The notes: generated by a model not told the origin, from the letters alone. Counted from the first letter of the stretch, positions 9,450-20,934 are shown. The stretch is 64,000 nt of DNA from Monoplex corrugatus (GCA_030674185.1 JAPXFY010000030.1:47147395-47211394); one strand, 5' to 3'. Program-made: numbers and translations.

Positions 9450-10560
9450 ATCATCATCGTAAACGTCATGTGCCATGCTGCACGCGTTGGTGATGATGGC
9501 CCTCTGTACGAATGCATCTTTTGTCACTGCTTGTATATCTCCTACCTTTCTGCCGTCATCCACTCTGCAAAAATGTCTAAAATTTTCTCTCTGAGTCTGC
9601 GTGGCGCTCTTTTCCTGATGTGACTAGGTGCTCAAATTTCTTTTGACTCATTATATGCCCCATGTATGCTTTTTTTCAAACTATAATTTTCTTCATTATT
9701 TTTCTTTTTTGTGTTTGCTTCTTTCCAGAATCTTTGTTACATGAATCATCAAGCTGATTGTATCATGGAGTTTGCATTCTGCAGCTGTTGCTGTCTTTGG
9801 AAGTGCAATGAAAATTGATTTTGACATATCTGTAGGGATTTTTCTACTGTCATAAATTTCACTCTGGAGGACTGTTGTTTTTCAATACTAAACTCATCTA
9901 GAGCCTCAATCATTAGTATAGTAACATCGACTGAGCTTTTCCCTGTTTCTTTCTTTTCATCGCCGGTCTAACTTCATCTTTCATCATTGGTGGCCCTTCA
10001 GTGTTCTTTCTTATGATGTTTCTCCTTTGTGTCATCGTCATAAAGGTCTTCAACGTATTCTCTCCATCTATCTATTTTGTCTTTTTTCCCTAATAATCTT
10101 ATCATCTTTTGATTTTAAGTAACCAGTTAATGCGCAAGTCATTTTCCTGCTAGCAATCATTTCAATATTTCTGTACACAAACTTAGGATTTGGTTTGTAA
10201 CGTCGGTTTTCTCTTTCTTTGCATTTTGTTTCTAGCCAAGCTTCCTTAGCTTCATTGGACAAATTCCTCATTTCCTTATCTGTCTTTTTCCTCTACCTTC
10301 CTTCGTTCATCCACCAAGTCTAAAATTTCTTCTATTATACATTTCTTCTTTGGTTTTCTTTCAGTTCTATGGATTTTTTTACAACCTTGATTTATCAGTA
10401 TTTCAAATTTGTCCATTGTTCCAAACTGTCCTCAACGTCCCCCAGAACACTGAATTTGTTTTGAATATATACACTAAATTTTGCACGAGTTGATTCATCT
10501 GTCTTTAAAGATCCACGATTGTGCTTGTTGTTATTTTTGGTTTGTTTTTCTTCTCTTTGC
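9450..10560 (-). mobile_element. family A LINE, diverged copy with internal deletion
   Basis: The 9450-9680 part is a diverged family A 3' end (ATC triplets at 9450, then a block aligning with 445-660). From about 9725 to 10560 the sequence matches the family's endonuclease-RT linker and RT start, seen also at 45700-46560. The C-terminal half of the reverse transcriptase between these blocks is missing. Many stops are present. A minus-strand frame at 10068-10271 retains 'MIASRKMTCALTGYLKSKD', shared with the copy at 45986-46189. Confidence 0.65.
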
Positions 10561-10820
10561 TGTTGCCGAGTAATGTAACGTCTTGGTCAAAATGACTTGG
10601 GACAAATCAAGATCATCCCACCGATATGCGTCGAACCTGCGTTCCCCATTTTAAAACATGCTTCAGGGGTATACTCCACCACCAACAGCACGTTTGAAAC
10701 TTGAACCCTTTAGCCTTGAGACAAATACTAGCTCAATAAATGCATGGCTAATAAAATGCTGGTCGTGTGATAGCCAGCCACCATGGTCCTACGCAACTGA
10801 CAGCAATTTATGTGTGTCTG
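10561..10820. other. unassigned spacer between LINE fragments
   Basis: No motif or repeat was recognised; the short plus-strand frame at 10658-10849 has no family signature. Confidence 0.35.
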
Positions 10821-10821
10821 C

Positions 10822-11310
10822 ATCATCATCATCATCATCAGTCCCGTAGTCTGGTTGACCGTTGGGGCACCACTGAAGATTTTGCAACCAACTTCCTCCA
10901 CTCCTCACGGTCCTCAGCTTTCCGCAGAATGATATTCCATTCAAGGCCAGTCCACTCTCTGATATTGTCTTCCCATCTTTTTCTCTGTCTGCCTCTTCGT
11001 CTCCCTCCCTGAACTGTTCCCTGCAAGACGGTCTTGGCCAGTCCAGATGATCGTATGACGTGCCCGTACCACCTCAGTTTGCGTCTTTTCACTGAGGTCA
11101 GGAGGTCTTCATACGGCCCGATGGCGTTTTCGATTCGGGTGTTCACTTCCTTATTGGTTATATGATCTTTGTACGAGATACCAAGGAGTTTGCGGAAGCA
11201 TCTCATCTCCATTGCCTGTATCCTTCTTTCAATGTCTGCTGTTATGGTCCATGTTTCGCATGCATACAAAAATATTGACATGACCAGGGAACGCATCAGT
11301 CTGCATATAC
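10822..11310 (-). mobile_element. LINE 3' end of a second RTE-like family
   Basis: The minus-strand frame at 10838-11296 (152 residues) reads 'MSIFLYACETWTI', 'AMEMRCFRKLLGI', 'RRKLRWYGHVIRSSGL' and 'GRQRKRWEDNIREWTGL'. This is the C-terminal tail found after the reverse transcriptase in many marine-invertebrate LINEs. It differs clearly from family A (AMEMRCFRKLL versus AAEMWFLRRML). The 3' end is an ATC/GAT triplet run at 10824-10842. The tail is open, but the RT core is missing. Confidence 0.75.
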
Positions 11311-11404
11311 ACGCATAAAAGGTAAAGTTTCCTCTCTTCCTGCCACCTCATTTATGCAGATAGGTTGGAATTCGGAAAAAAAAGATCTTTCAATTGATCT
11401 GGAA

Positions 11405-11880
11405 TGCAAATATCACATTCCATTAACCCGAAGAGAGTTCTTGAATGTTATATAGAACCAATAATGTTATACGGTTGTGAGGCGTGGACACTTAACAAGC
11501 AAAGCCAGAACAAGATTGAGGTAGCCGAGATGTGGTTTCTAAGAAAAATGTTGAGAGCTCCATGGATATCAAAGAAAACAAACGAGACAGTCTTGATGGA
11601 GGCAGACACAAGAAGATCATTCATAAGAAAGATTAGGAAAAGACAGGCAACATTATAGGCCATTTTATGAGGAAAGGGGGATCAGAACACCTGGTCACAA
11701 CAGGAAAGCTGGAGAGAAGGAGAGCACCAGGTAGACCCAGGGAGAAAATATTGGACAGACTTGCAGGGTGGCTGAGGACAGATAGAGCGGAAGATGTGCT
11801 TGCAGCAACAAGGGATAGAACCATATGGCGGGCCATGATTGCCAACTCCATGTGGCAGGGCACTTGGTGATGATGATAAT
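11405..11880 (+). mobile_element. family A LINE, short 3' fragment
   Basis: Frames at 11404-11658 and 11667-11870 carry 'RVLECYIEPIMLYGCEAWT', 'VAEMWFLRKMLRAPW', 'LVTTGKLERRRAPGRP' and 'WRAMIANSMWQGTW'. They end in TGATGATGATAAT. One base separates the two frames. It lies in the opposite orientation to most other copies and abuts the polymerase-like fragment at 11881. Confidence 0.8.
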
Positions 11881-12690
11881 TAACCCAAACAAAGATTCAT
11901 TTTTGACAGCATCCAGAATGGCTTGCTCCCTGATGATGGACTGACCTTTAAAGGGCTTCAATGTTGGAAGGCGTGCTTGTAAAAACTGTTGCAGGCTGTG
12001 ATGTTTTTTCCTCTCGCCATTTACACTCTCCATTCGCCATAACAGTCATTTCTGCACATTCACACAGGTAGGCAGTGATGTCTCTCTTGTTTTCTTGAGT
12101 GTTTTAAGGACTTTGCTCCTGTGCGGGATGGTGTCTAGACCATGAGTGAGAAGGCATTCGTTACCATGCCACAGGCAACCATGAAACTGATATATGGTGC
12201 AATGTGCCACATTCCACCCGTCTACTCTGATACGTCTTTCTAGTGCCTGCTCTCACCGTTAATGTTTTGTGTGTGCATCATGCATTCCAACTGTTCTCGC
12301 CCATACGTGCATCCTTTTTCTCAGCTTTGAAACCCTTCTGGATAACGGGGTGTTCTGCCAGCATGTCAAGCATGACGTAAGATAAATAGAGAGCAATTGC
12401 ATAATAACCATGGACAGACTGAACTGGTTTGTCTACGTTGGCGCGAATGAAGGTCGGATCATTTTCGTGATATCTGTGAAATATAATGAAGGGGCCACCA
12501 AACACGTTGTCCTGTAAGAGCCTGTGCATGTCCTGTTGTTCGTTGTCAAACAGAGAAAAATCAGTGTCAGAAGACAAATGTATCAAAGTATTTCCAGGAA
12601 TAGAAACACCGCCTTTGAGGATGTCAACGTAGAGAGAGGAGTACATCTCCATCTGGGCTCGAAGGGCCTACAGAAACGTTGTATTTATTT
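11881..12690 (-). pseudogene. fragment of a mobile-element family-B DNA polymerase (Polinton/Maverick-like or related)
   Basis: The minus-strand frame at 12278-12652 reads 'LKGGVSIPGNTLIHLSS', 'LFDNEQQDMHRLLQDN', 'VFGGPFIIFHRYHEND' and 'VHGYYAIALYLSYVMLDM'. This resembles family-B polymerase-like proteins abundant in mollusc and cnidarian genomes. A second frame at about 12080-12230 gives 'VDGWNVAHCTIYQFHGCLW', and 11890-12033 gives 'QQFLQARLPTLKPF', which continue such proteins. At least two frame changes and an altered active-site-like motif (YYAIALY) indicate decay. Assignment to Polintons rather than another element is uncertain. No other Polinton gene was seen. Confidence 0.5.
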
Positions 12691-12699
12691 GTGTTTTGT

Positions 12700-13235
12700 C
12701 ATGTGCATGTGCGATGAGAAGTAAACAAACAAACTGGACAACAACCCATATTCCATCAATGACGAATGTGCTAAAAGTACGGTACTCTTCATCATGTGGT
12801 CGGACCTCTCTTATTCATTTAGAATAAAAAACAAAGCCATATTTACTTCAAAGAGTCCCAACTTGTAAGCCTCACGGTCAGTCTCAATCTCACTCATTTT
12901 GGTGTAAAAACTTGTACAAATCAATCGTAGAAAAGCAAAATGGCGACCGTGTGAAAGGAAGAAGGGAGAGGCCACGCAAAAGAAGCCTTCTGATTGGTCA
13001 ATTTGTATTCGCTTTACAGATTGGACAGTGTTCGACGGGAAATACGACGAGCCATGATCGTGGCTCATCGTGTTTGGACGGTAAATCCATTCATGGATCT
13101 GCTGATAGAGAACAAGGCTCTTCTGAAAAATAGGAGAAAAATAGCTGTTGCTGTTTACAAAGTCCAGGGGAAAGCCAAAGCAGCAGCTGTAAATCAGATT
13201 CAGGCAGTAGGGAGAGAAAGCCTTCCAGGCCTTTC
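12700..13235 (+). other. unassigned region with a short open frame (12994-13254)
   Basis: A plus-strand frame of 86 residues contains 'MDLLIENKALLKNRRKIAV' and an alanine/lysine-rich stretch. I do not recognise it. It ends at the edge of the SINE-like block. It may be part of a decayed element or chance. No initiation or splice signal could be trusted. Confidence 0.25.
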
Positions 13236-13503
13236 AGGTAGAAAGAAACTCTAGGGAGAGCTAGACAACAGAAGGTCTTCAGAGAAGTAACCCCCTTTAG
13301 ACAAGTGTTTCGGCCCTGAATTCCTTACACTCTCGGGGGGCCGGGCCACATCCAGGTCATGACTCCTGGATGCCCTTCTGCTGTTGTCTATTTTTTTTTT
13401 TTTTTTCCACGCCGGGGATCGAACCTGGGCGATTCTGCGCTTCAGAACTGCGGTACGCGGTTTTACCAATGTGCTAACGGGGCACACATCATCTGTAGGG
13501 AAT
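13236..13503 (-). repeat. tRNA-derived SINE-like module, copy 1
   Basis: Read on the minus strand: a tRNA-like head at 13483-13407 has an A-box-like 'TTAGCACATTGG' and a B box 'GGTTCGATCCC'. An A-tract of about 17 and a ~150-bp body containing 'GGGCCGAAACACTTGTC' follow, ending near 13236. Further copies are at 35825-35945 (body only), 37838-38108 and 38638-38856. The head folds only partly as a tRNA, so it is a SINE head and not a tRNA gene. Confidence 0.7.
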
Positions 13504-14310
13504 TTAATCCTTATGAAGTTCACTTTTTTGGTTCCTCCTTGCCCAGATCCAGCTTGAGCTCCTTTCGGCTGCCTCTGCCATCGCTTTAAGGGCTCTAGTC
13601 CTCTTCTTCCCAGAAATGGCGAGTTGTTTCATGAGATCATAAGCGGAGGTGCCCACAAACCCTCTTGCCCCGACCTCTATGGCGAAGATTTTGACCCGCA
13701 GACCTGCTTTCTTCAGGGTGCTGGCAAGACCGGCGTATTTTTCGGTCTTGTAGATATGTGCTTCTTCCATTCTGCTTTCGTATGGCACAGTGAGTTCTAT
13801 CAGAATCACTTGTTTCGAGGAATCAGAGTGGAGAGCGATGTCTGGTCTCATGCCTGTCTTGCTGATGACATCTGGGTAATTTCTCCACTCTGGGAGGTCT
13901 GCTGTACACTCCCAGTCGACTGCTCCATCCAGAAGACCCTTTGGCAATGTGCTGGTTGTCATAGCCCTTTCGGGCCAGACCTGTTTCCCTCCTGCTTTGT
14001 AGAACGTTGTCATAGCAATTGGTGCGTTTGGGGTCATGGTTTTTTCGCTAACCACATCTGTGATCACTTTCAGAACTTGGTTGTGCCTCCATGTATACCT
14101 TCCTTGGGCTAGCGCTACTTTGCAAGAGCTTAGGACATGTTCCACTGTTTGTTTCTTCTGACAGAGCGGACATGCTGGGTCGTCTGCTTTCCCCCATTTC
14201 ACTAAGTTTGCATTCGAGGGGAGCAGGTCATATACAGATCTGAGGAGGAAGCTTATCCTTAGAGGAGCCATGTGCCAATATCGTTCCATCACATCAATAA
14301 CATTTTAAAC
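13504..14310 (-). mobile_element. R2-like (restriction-like endonuclease) LINE, C-terminal fragment
   Basis: The 262-residue frame at 13504-14292 has a CCHC knuckle at 41-57 ('CPLCQKKQTVEHVLSSC') and a PD-(D/E)xK-type nuclease core: RPD at 149-151 and IELTVP at 165-170 with a following 'YKTEKY'. 'VGARGFVGTSAYDLMK' and a tryptophan-containing end follow. This is the C-terminal half of R2-clade elements. The reverse transcriptase is missing. The stop at 13504 lies only about 20 bp from the tRNA-like head of the adjoining SINE, and the same junction recurs at 38088-38109. Confidence 0.75.
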
Positions 14311-14640
14311 TTTTTGTAGAAATGTCAGGCAGAAGACAGGTTGCTTGACAAGTTAAGAACCCTGACTAAAGACAAGAGTGACCATAAGTCTGGAAATTTC
14401 TGGATTAGTTTCCTTCCAAAAGGTGAAAGAAACTTTCCATAGACGGTGCAGAAAATGAGTATGTTTTTTTCAAGCAGTTATTATTATCTAAAAGAATGTT
14501 CATGGTGGCAATGGAAATCATCTTGAAAGCAGCAGTGAGGAGTTAAGATCCAGCTGACCCAAATATTTTTATGAAAATCTATGAACTGTTCTTTCCGAAG
14601 TTTCTGACTGTTACGTTGCAATTCACAGTTCTGTTCGTCG
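14311..14640. other. unassigned sequence
   Basis: No coding, RNA or repeat signal was recognised. Confidence 0.35.
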
Positions 14641-15070
14641 TTATCTTTCAACTTTGCAACTTCTCTCTTATCTTGTGTCCTATTGATTATTGTAACTCCC
14701 TACTCTTTGGCTTGTTCACTTCTTCTGTCGCATACCTCCAGCGTATTCCGAACTATGTGGCCTATCTTACCCTTTGTAAAAAGAGAATGTTTCTCAAAGA
14801 ATTCCATACAAAATTGATACGTTACGCCAGTAGTAGTGCGGCATCGATTGATATTTGTGACCACATCCAAATGTACACTCCTTCCCGACCTCTTCGTTCT
14901 GCTTCTGATACTACTGCTTTACAAATTCTTTAATACAGATGTTCCACAATCAGTCACCGCTTTTTTTCTGGGTCTGGTCCATACAATTGGAATGAGCTTC
15001 CCCTGTTTGTTCAACAACCATATACTCTGTCTTCCTTCAAGTCCAACTTGAAGACATAACCTTTCTTCAT
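14640..15070 (+). mobile_element. L2/CR1-like LINE, decayed 3' coding end
   Basis: The plus strand reads 'DYCNSLLFGL', 'QRIPNYVAYLTL', 'PSRPLRSASDTTAL', 'GSGPYNWNELPLFV' and 'LSSFKSNLKT'. This is the conserved order of the C-terminus of L2/CR1-type reverse transcriptases. Motifs lie in different frames with stops, so it is an old copy. Confidence 0.65.
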
Positions 15071-16324
15071 CTTCGTAATCTTCCTCTTCCAAAGAATCAT
15101 CAGACGACAGTCTATTTTTTTTAATTTCATCAAGCATTCACCCTTATTCTCGCTGAACAGCAATAAAACTTAAAGAGTCAAGATAATTTGTGTTGTTTAT
15201 ACTCTTGCTTGGGCGAGGTGTTGCTGTTTTGCTTGTTTTGGAATGTTGTTCACACCCTGGTAACAGCCAGTAAAATTGCTTGTCTGGGTGAATTTTTTTA
15301 TTCATTTTAAACAAGTAACATAAACGAATGCAAGAGAAAATACAAAACGCAGTCGCAATTATGTTGTAAGTAAGAACGAATTTCAATTCATACAACATAC
15401 GCATATGCTTAAAATACATGTACATGAAGTATAATGAGCAAAACAAAAATAAATAAATAAAATAAAAATACATCACGAATAACAAGAAATTAAAAGAAGC
15501 GTAATCAACCAGTCTACCACTCTTTCCAAGCACTAAGCTGGAAAGCTTGTGATTTTGGGGAAGGATTTGCAACAATCGTTACGGTCAATAACACCGTGAT
15601 CAATTTATAACTATCTACATTAATCGTTAGAATTTTGATTTCACTGATACTAAGCATTATCCCAAGGTCTACTTTGTTTCATTTTTTTCAGTCTATTTCA
15701 AACAGCCTATTACAAGCTTAAAAACTTTCTGAACATTTTAAGACAACACGTATAGTTCTAAAAGAATGACAAGAAATTGCTTACGTTCAGCTTTGATGCT
15801 GTAATGATTGATGCGAATATCATAGCGTAGCATTGCCTGAAAATTGTAGCATCTAATATAGAAATATTTTCCAGCTGTGTTAAGAAATAGGATACTCTAT
15901 GAAGACAGTGCATATTGAATCCATGATCAAAGACGTCAACAAATATTACCAGTGTGATTCAGTTATGTCTACATGATCCTGATGTTTAATTTCAATGCTT
16001 TGGGGCTACTTATTGTTTGAGTGTGAGAAAGCTGCCATGTAGATGAACATAATGTTTTCCTGTTGTACTGCTGAGATCCGTATCATTTTAATCTTTCAGA
16101 ACAGAGTGTTTCATAAGTCGACTTTCCCCCGTGGTGATGCCAGGGGCTCCTGCAGTATAATGCAAATAGTATCTCCACCTTCTGAAAATTCTGTGCTAGA
16201 AATGTCCTCTATTTTCTTTGTTCTTGCTTTGTTTCTTTGTTTTCTGTCATTTCTTCCTTTTATGTCTGCCTTTTATGTCCATTCGTCTGTATGTGTTCGA
16301 TCAAGTCTTACGTTAAATGGGGAG
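15071..16324. other. unassigned AT-rich sequence
   Basis: About 1.25 kb without a recognised gene or repeat. The minus-strand frame at 15144-15575 (143 residues) is rich in Phe, Tyr and Leu from AT-rich DNA and has no domain signature; I do not call it. Confidence 0.4.
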
Positions 16325-17842
16325 TGTACTTTAAAGACCTTTTTTGACGTTGACAGAAACGAAGAAGACAGTATAAGAAAGAATGTTGAAGGATCACCCA
16401 TAATGAAAGATTAAGTTAGAGCGACATTGAAAGAGATGAAACCAGACAATATTACTACAGAAATGATATAGGCCCTAGATGAATTTGGTGTTGAAAAATT
16501 AACAGTCCTCCTAAATGAAATTAAAGACACTGGAAAAATCCCTAAAGATATGTCATAATCATTTTTCATTGCACTTCCAAAGAAAGCAGGGCCTTTATAA
16601 TGCGAACGCCATCGTACAATCAGCTTGATGAGTAATGTAACAAACATTCTACTAATAATGTCATAAGGACAAGGAACAAAATCAAAAGAGAAATAGCATA
16701 AGAACAAATTGGGTTTGCCAAAGGGACAGGAACTATTAATGTCATATACATCCTAGGAATTCTCATACAGAGGTCATATAGTTGAATAAGGAATTACATG
16801 TATGCTTTGTCGATTATACCAAGGCTTTTGAAGGAGTAAGACACAAAAAACTTTTATCAATCAACTGCAAAGGTTCAATACTGATAGAAAAGATCTAAGA
16901 ATACTCAGAAATATGTATTTGGAACAAACAGCAGGAATGAGAATAGAAAACGATATAAGCTCTTTCCAAAATATCAAAAGACGGTTAAGCAGGGATGTGT
17001 TCTGTCACCAGACTTGTTTTCACTTTACAGCGAAACCATCGTGAGGAACCTAGAAGAATGCCCTGGAATTAAGATTGGAGGAAAATGATAAACAAGCCTC
17101 GTTATGCAAATGACACCATTCTAATTGCAGAAAATGAAGAAGACCTAAAAAATCTTGTGAATATAATAGAAACAGAGAGCACAAATATATGGCTGGAGAT
17201 AATTAGCAAGAAAACTGGAGTCATGGTTATCAGAAAAACAAGAAATTCCCTCATGGAAAATAACAGTAAGTGGCACAACACTGAGACAGGTTGATAAGTT
17301 TAAATATCTGGGAACGTTCATCTCACCAGACGGCAGATGCGGATCAGAAATAGCTAGCAGAATCAGCCAAGCTAAAACAGCATTCAACAAATGAAAAGCG
17401 TTCTTACCAACATATGCTTATCAATTAGCATCAGGAAGATAGTTTTTCAGCGTTGTATAGAGTGGATGCAGTTGTGAGGCGTGGGCAATCAACATTAAAG
17501 GTCAGAACAAGACTGAGGCAACTTAATGTGGTTTCTAAGAAGAATGTTGAGTTTTCCATGGGCAGCAAAGAAAACAAACGGGACAGTCTTTCAGGAGGCA
17601 GACACAAGAAGAACATTAATGAAGAAGATTAGGAAAAGACAAGCAACATTTATAGGGCAATTTATGAGGAAAGAGAAATTAGAGTCCCTTGTCACAACAG
17701 GAAATCTGGAGGGAAAGTGAGCACCAGGTACACCCAGGGAGAAAACATTGGACGGAATTGCAGAGTGGCTGAAGACAAGGGAATATTCGTATGGAGGACC
17801 ATGATCGCCAACGCCATGCGGCAGGGCACATAATGATGATAA
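16325..17842 (+). mobile_element. family A LINE, long decayed copy
   Basis: On the plus strand the family A order is followed from the endonuclease-RT linker ('DNITTEMI'-like at 16450) through the RT ('FIALPKKAG'-like at 16565, 'RYANDTILIAENEEDL' at 17099-17145, 'MWFLRRMLSFPW' at 17526) to the tail 'RKIRKRQATFIGQFMRK' and an ATGATGATAATG end. YADD has become YAND, and stops are frequent. This is among the most complete but oldest copies. Confidence 0.75.
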
Positions 17843-18190
17843 TGAAAATCTCACGTACTGTCTCTTAGGATTGGTAATTGGGTACATGTCTTAAATCCGC
17901 TTTTAGCTCTAGGGAAATGAGATACGCGGAAGGAATTTTAGGTAATTTAGGCCCGTTTTTATACATGTACTAGTGTCCTTAGTTAAGTTAAAATTTGTAT
18001 TCATGTATGTTTTTAAATACCCTGTGTGATGAATTGGACGGAGTGGTCAACGCCAGGGACATCTATTTAGATTATGTGCGCGAATGCATTGATATGTGTA
18101 CTTAATTTTCCTTTCTTTTTTTCCTTTTGAAGAATTCTGTGTTTTGAAATGGTTATAACCCTGATATGGCTCCACACAGTCAGCTGGACT
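17843..18190. other. unassigned sequence
   Basis: No recognised feature; AT-rich with no persuasive open frame. Confidence 0.35.
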
Positions 18191-19190
18191 TTAAACAAAA
18201 ATAATAATAACAATATCAATGACAATAACATAAGTCGACTCATTGTTTCTATTGTTGAAGAAATAACTGTTAGTTTTTGATTCAGTTTCAGTCTTGGGTA
18301 TGTGAGTTGTCTTAAATGAAATTGACAATTCTATATTGGTCTGTTCTCCTGACACTGACGGCCCTATAAAAACATGTCCACCAGAAGCAAGATAACCACG
18401 CATAAAATCTCAGCAAGAAATTTTCAGGTTGTAGGATGTTTGCATAGGTGTACATCAGTATTTTAAGTGTTGAAATATTCTTATGGGCATATTCTTGCAA
18501 ATGTCTTTAATCTCGTCCAGTGTGTGTTATGAGATATTATTAGGTGATGAGTGTTTATCCTGACTGAACGATGACCTTAAGTTACAGATGGCTAACACAT
18601 ACAGTAAGGAAAGCTTTCCATTACATAATACTAAGTGTTGAAGCTTACAGTGGTGTGGTTCATTATTTCAAATAGGCTAAACATTTCGGAAACTCTTTTG
18701 TGCAAACGTGTATGCTGTCACTCACAGTTGTTAGAGATGTACACTATGAGTGTTGAAAATATCTACGACTTTAAACCACAGGTAATAATTGAACACAACT
18801 TCAGGGATAGATTCTTAACACGTTGGTTGAACTCTCTTTTATGCTTTGAACTTTTCNNNNNNNNNNNNNNNNNNNNNNNNNNNNNNNNNNNNNNNNNNNN
18901 NNNNNNNNNNNNNNNNNNNNNNNNNNNNNNNNNNNNNNNNNNNNNNNNNNNNNNNNCCGAGCCCGTACTAACATACCCTGTGGTAGCTCTACATGCAGTA
19001 GACAGAAAGTTGTGAACTTATTACACATCCCATACACCACTCTCTGGTGTGTCAAAAAGCGTCTAAATACCGTTCGCCAGCAACTTGACACATTGAGTTG
19101 TAAGACTGTGTAGTTTGTTTGGTTCTGATTCATGATGTAAGTCTATACCAGGACAGGGTCTCTGATGTTCAGTGGATCAGGAGTGATGCT
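18191..19190 (-). pseudogene. decayed paralogue of the GRL101-like receptor (N-terminal ectodomain)
   Basis: Minus-strand pieces match segment 1 of the intact receptor in order. 'NQTNYTVLQLNVSSC' and 'RVVYGMCNKFTTFCLLHVEL' (19133-18960) match its region after the signal peptide. After the gap 'KVQSIKESSTNV' matches 'EKQTVESSTG'. Then 'MNHTTVSFNT' (about 18650) matches 'FGFVTMVSFQT', and the frame at 18191-18403 resembles the stretch before the LDLa module. At least two in-frame stops and several frame changes are visible. No LDLa, lectin or transmembrane part was found. It is a truncated pseudogene, not an alternative exon. Confidence 0.7.
18857..18956. other. assembly gap (100 N)
   Basis: Exactly 100 N, a usual placeholder. 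By alignment with the intact receptor about 40 codons (120 bp) are missing between the flanking matches, so the true gap is probably close to this size. Confidence 0.98.
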
Positions 19191-19665
19191 GGTGGTGGTG
19201 GTGGTCATGTTACTCTGGTGATGATGATGATGACGATGATGATAATGATGATGGTGATGATGATGATTGATGATGATGATGATGATGATGAATGAAATCT
19301 AATTATGTAATGATAATACCGATGATAAAAATCATTATAATGATTATACCAATGATAGCACTCTAAGTTATAATAATCATGATGGTAATGAATTTGATGA
19401 TGATGATGATGATGATGATGTATGATGATGATGGTGGTGGTGATGTTGATTATGATGATGATGATGAGATGATGATACCACTGCTGCTGCTTCCAGCACC
19501 ACCACTATTACTACCACTACTACTACCACTTTTACTACTACTACCACTACTACTAATACCACTACTACTTCTACTACTACTATCTACTCCTGCTGCTGCT
19601 GCTTCCACCATGAACTACCACCACTACTACCACTTCTATTTCCACTACTACTATATACATATTTA
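19190..19665. repeat. trinucleotide repeat cluster (TGG, TGA, TAC/CCA)
   Basis: Blocks of GGT, GAT and ACT/ACC triplets run over about 470 bp with a short unique stretch at 19300-19375. The poly-His, poly-Met and poly-Leu frames across it are artefacts. Confidence 0.9.
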
Positions 19666-19699
19666 ACGCTCAGCAAATTAGAGCGAACCAATCAATTGT

Positions 19700-20815
19700 G
19701 AAAATTGGATGCTGTTCATGTTCATGACAATTGCTGGGAAAGCCGAGGAGGTCAAGATCATTCGTAACATCAGCCTGCACAGTCAGGGTTCTGCCTTGTC
19801 CACGTCGAAGTTGACACGGTCGCTGAGTTGGCAGACAATATGTCACCAAGGGGAGTGGGACACCTTGTCTGCATTCGAAGGCTGTGCCCGATCAGTCTCA
19901 GTCGGCGTCTTCGAAGCGTCTTGCTCACAAGTGAGAGTTTAGTCCGAGAGTAGAGTGCCTTGGTGGAGATTTTCTCTGGCCAGTAGATGCCGAGTGCCGA
20001 GCTGGATCATACGCCGATGAGAACAGTCGATCAACTTCGCGAGAGTTTCGGTCAGAGGTATGGACTCGAGAACGTAGCATATGATGCTCTCTACTGCTAT
20101 CTTGAAAAGTCTAATCTTGATTTGGTCATCAGCCTTCGAACTGAAAACCGGCTTCAATTTGTTCATCGCTGCCCATGCTTTGGCGAAGCATTCGTCTACC
20201 ACTGAAGTTGGAGAGGAGGTGTCAGTTCCAAGGTTTACTGAACTGCTCACATGTCTGAACCACCTCGCCCGATTGGAAAAAGATTCGACAAGGGTTTGGT
20301 GTCATGGCCGACGTGCATGACTTTCGCTTTGCTGTGTTGATTTTGAGACCAACAGCTGACGCATTCCTTTCGAGATTTTGAAGAACTCTCTCTACAGTGT
20401 CGGCCAATTCGCAGGCCAGAGCGATATCGTCGGCGTAAGCCAAGGCGCTGATCTTTATTGCTGGATGGCGAGAGCTCCGTCTCTCTATCAGGGTGAAAAC
20501 ATCGTCGTCGTGCAACGTCTTTCGAAGGACGTGATCTAGAACAGTGATAAATAGATATGAGACAACGTGTCACCTTGGACGCCAGATGTAGTGACGAAGA
20601 GGTCTGTGTTGCCGTGATTAGTCCAAACAGAGGCTGATGTGTTCGGTGTAAAGTTGCATCACGTCTGCCGTAACGTCACTGGGTACTCCGTACAGCGAAA
20701 GGATTTCCGGTATAGAGCTTCAGTCGAGCGAGTCGAATGCTTTCTTGAAATCAACAAAAACAATCGACACTGTTCGTTTCGTTGTATGGCACATGTCCAG
20801 TATACACCTCAGAGT
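19700..20815 (-). mobile_element. non-LTR retrotransposon reverse transcriptase fragment (not family A)
   Basis: Read on the minus strand: 'SIVFVDFKKAFDSLD' (about 20780-20735), 'ISALAYADDIALACEL' with 'LKINTAKRKS' in the frame at 20222-20515, and 'LGTDTSSPTSVVDECFAKAW' with 'ESIICYVLESIPLTETL' in the frame at 19939-20250. These are RT motifs in the right order with the YADD catalytic box. Frames change between motifs. Endonuclease and 3' end were not identified. The fragment is flanked by triplet repeats on both sides. Confidence 0.75.
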
Positions 20816-20817
20816 CA

Positions 20818-20902
20818 TTACTATACTACTACCACTACTACTACTACTACTACTACACTACACTACTACTACTACTACTACTACTAACTACTACTACCAC
20901 TA

Positions 20903-20934
<32 letters not shown>

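Noticed and set aside
12994..13254. Possible exon ending at a CAG/GTAG junction
   Set aside because: The apparent donor coincides with the conserved edge of the SINE module, so it is not independent evidence of splicing. Kept only as an unassigned frame.
13407..13483. tRNA gene candidate (A and B boxes present)
   Set aside because: Acceptor and anticodon stems do not pair well, and the sequence is followed by an A-tract and a repeated body. It is a SINE head. The same applies to 38012-38088, 21302-21352, 47305-47375 and 63440-63500.
15144..15575. 143-residue hydrophobic frame
   Set aside because: Phe/Tyr/Leu-rich from AT-rich DNA; no domain, no homologous pattern, no start context.
15071..16324. 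Promoter or intron of a gene next to 16.3 kb
   Set aside because: Downstream coding text is LINE sequence; nothing else supports a gene.
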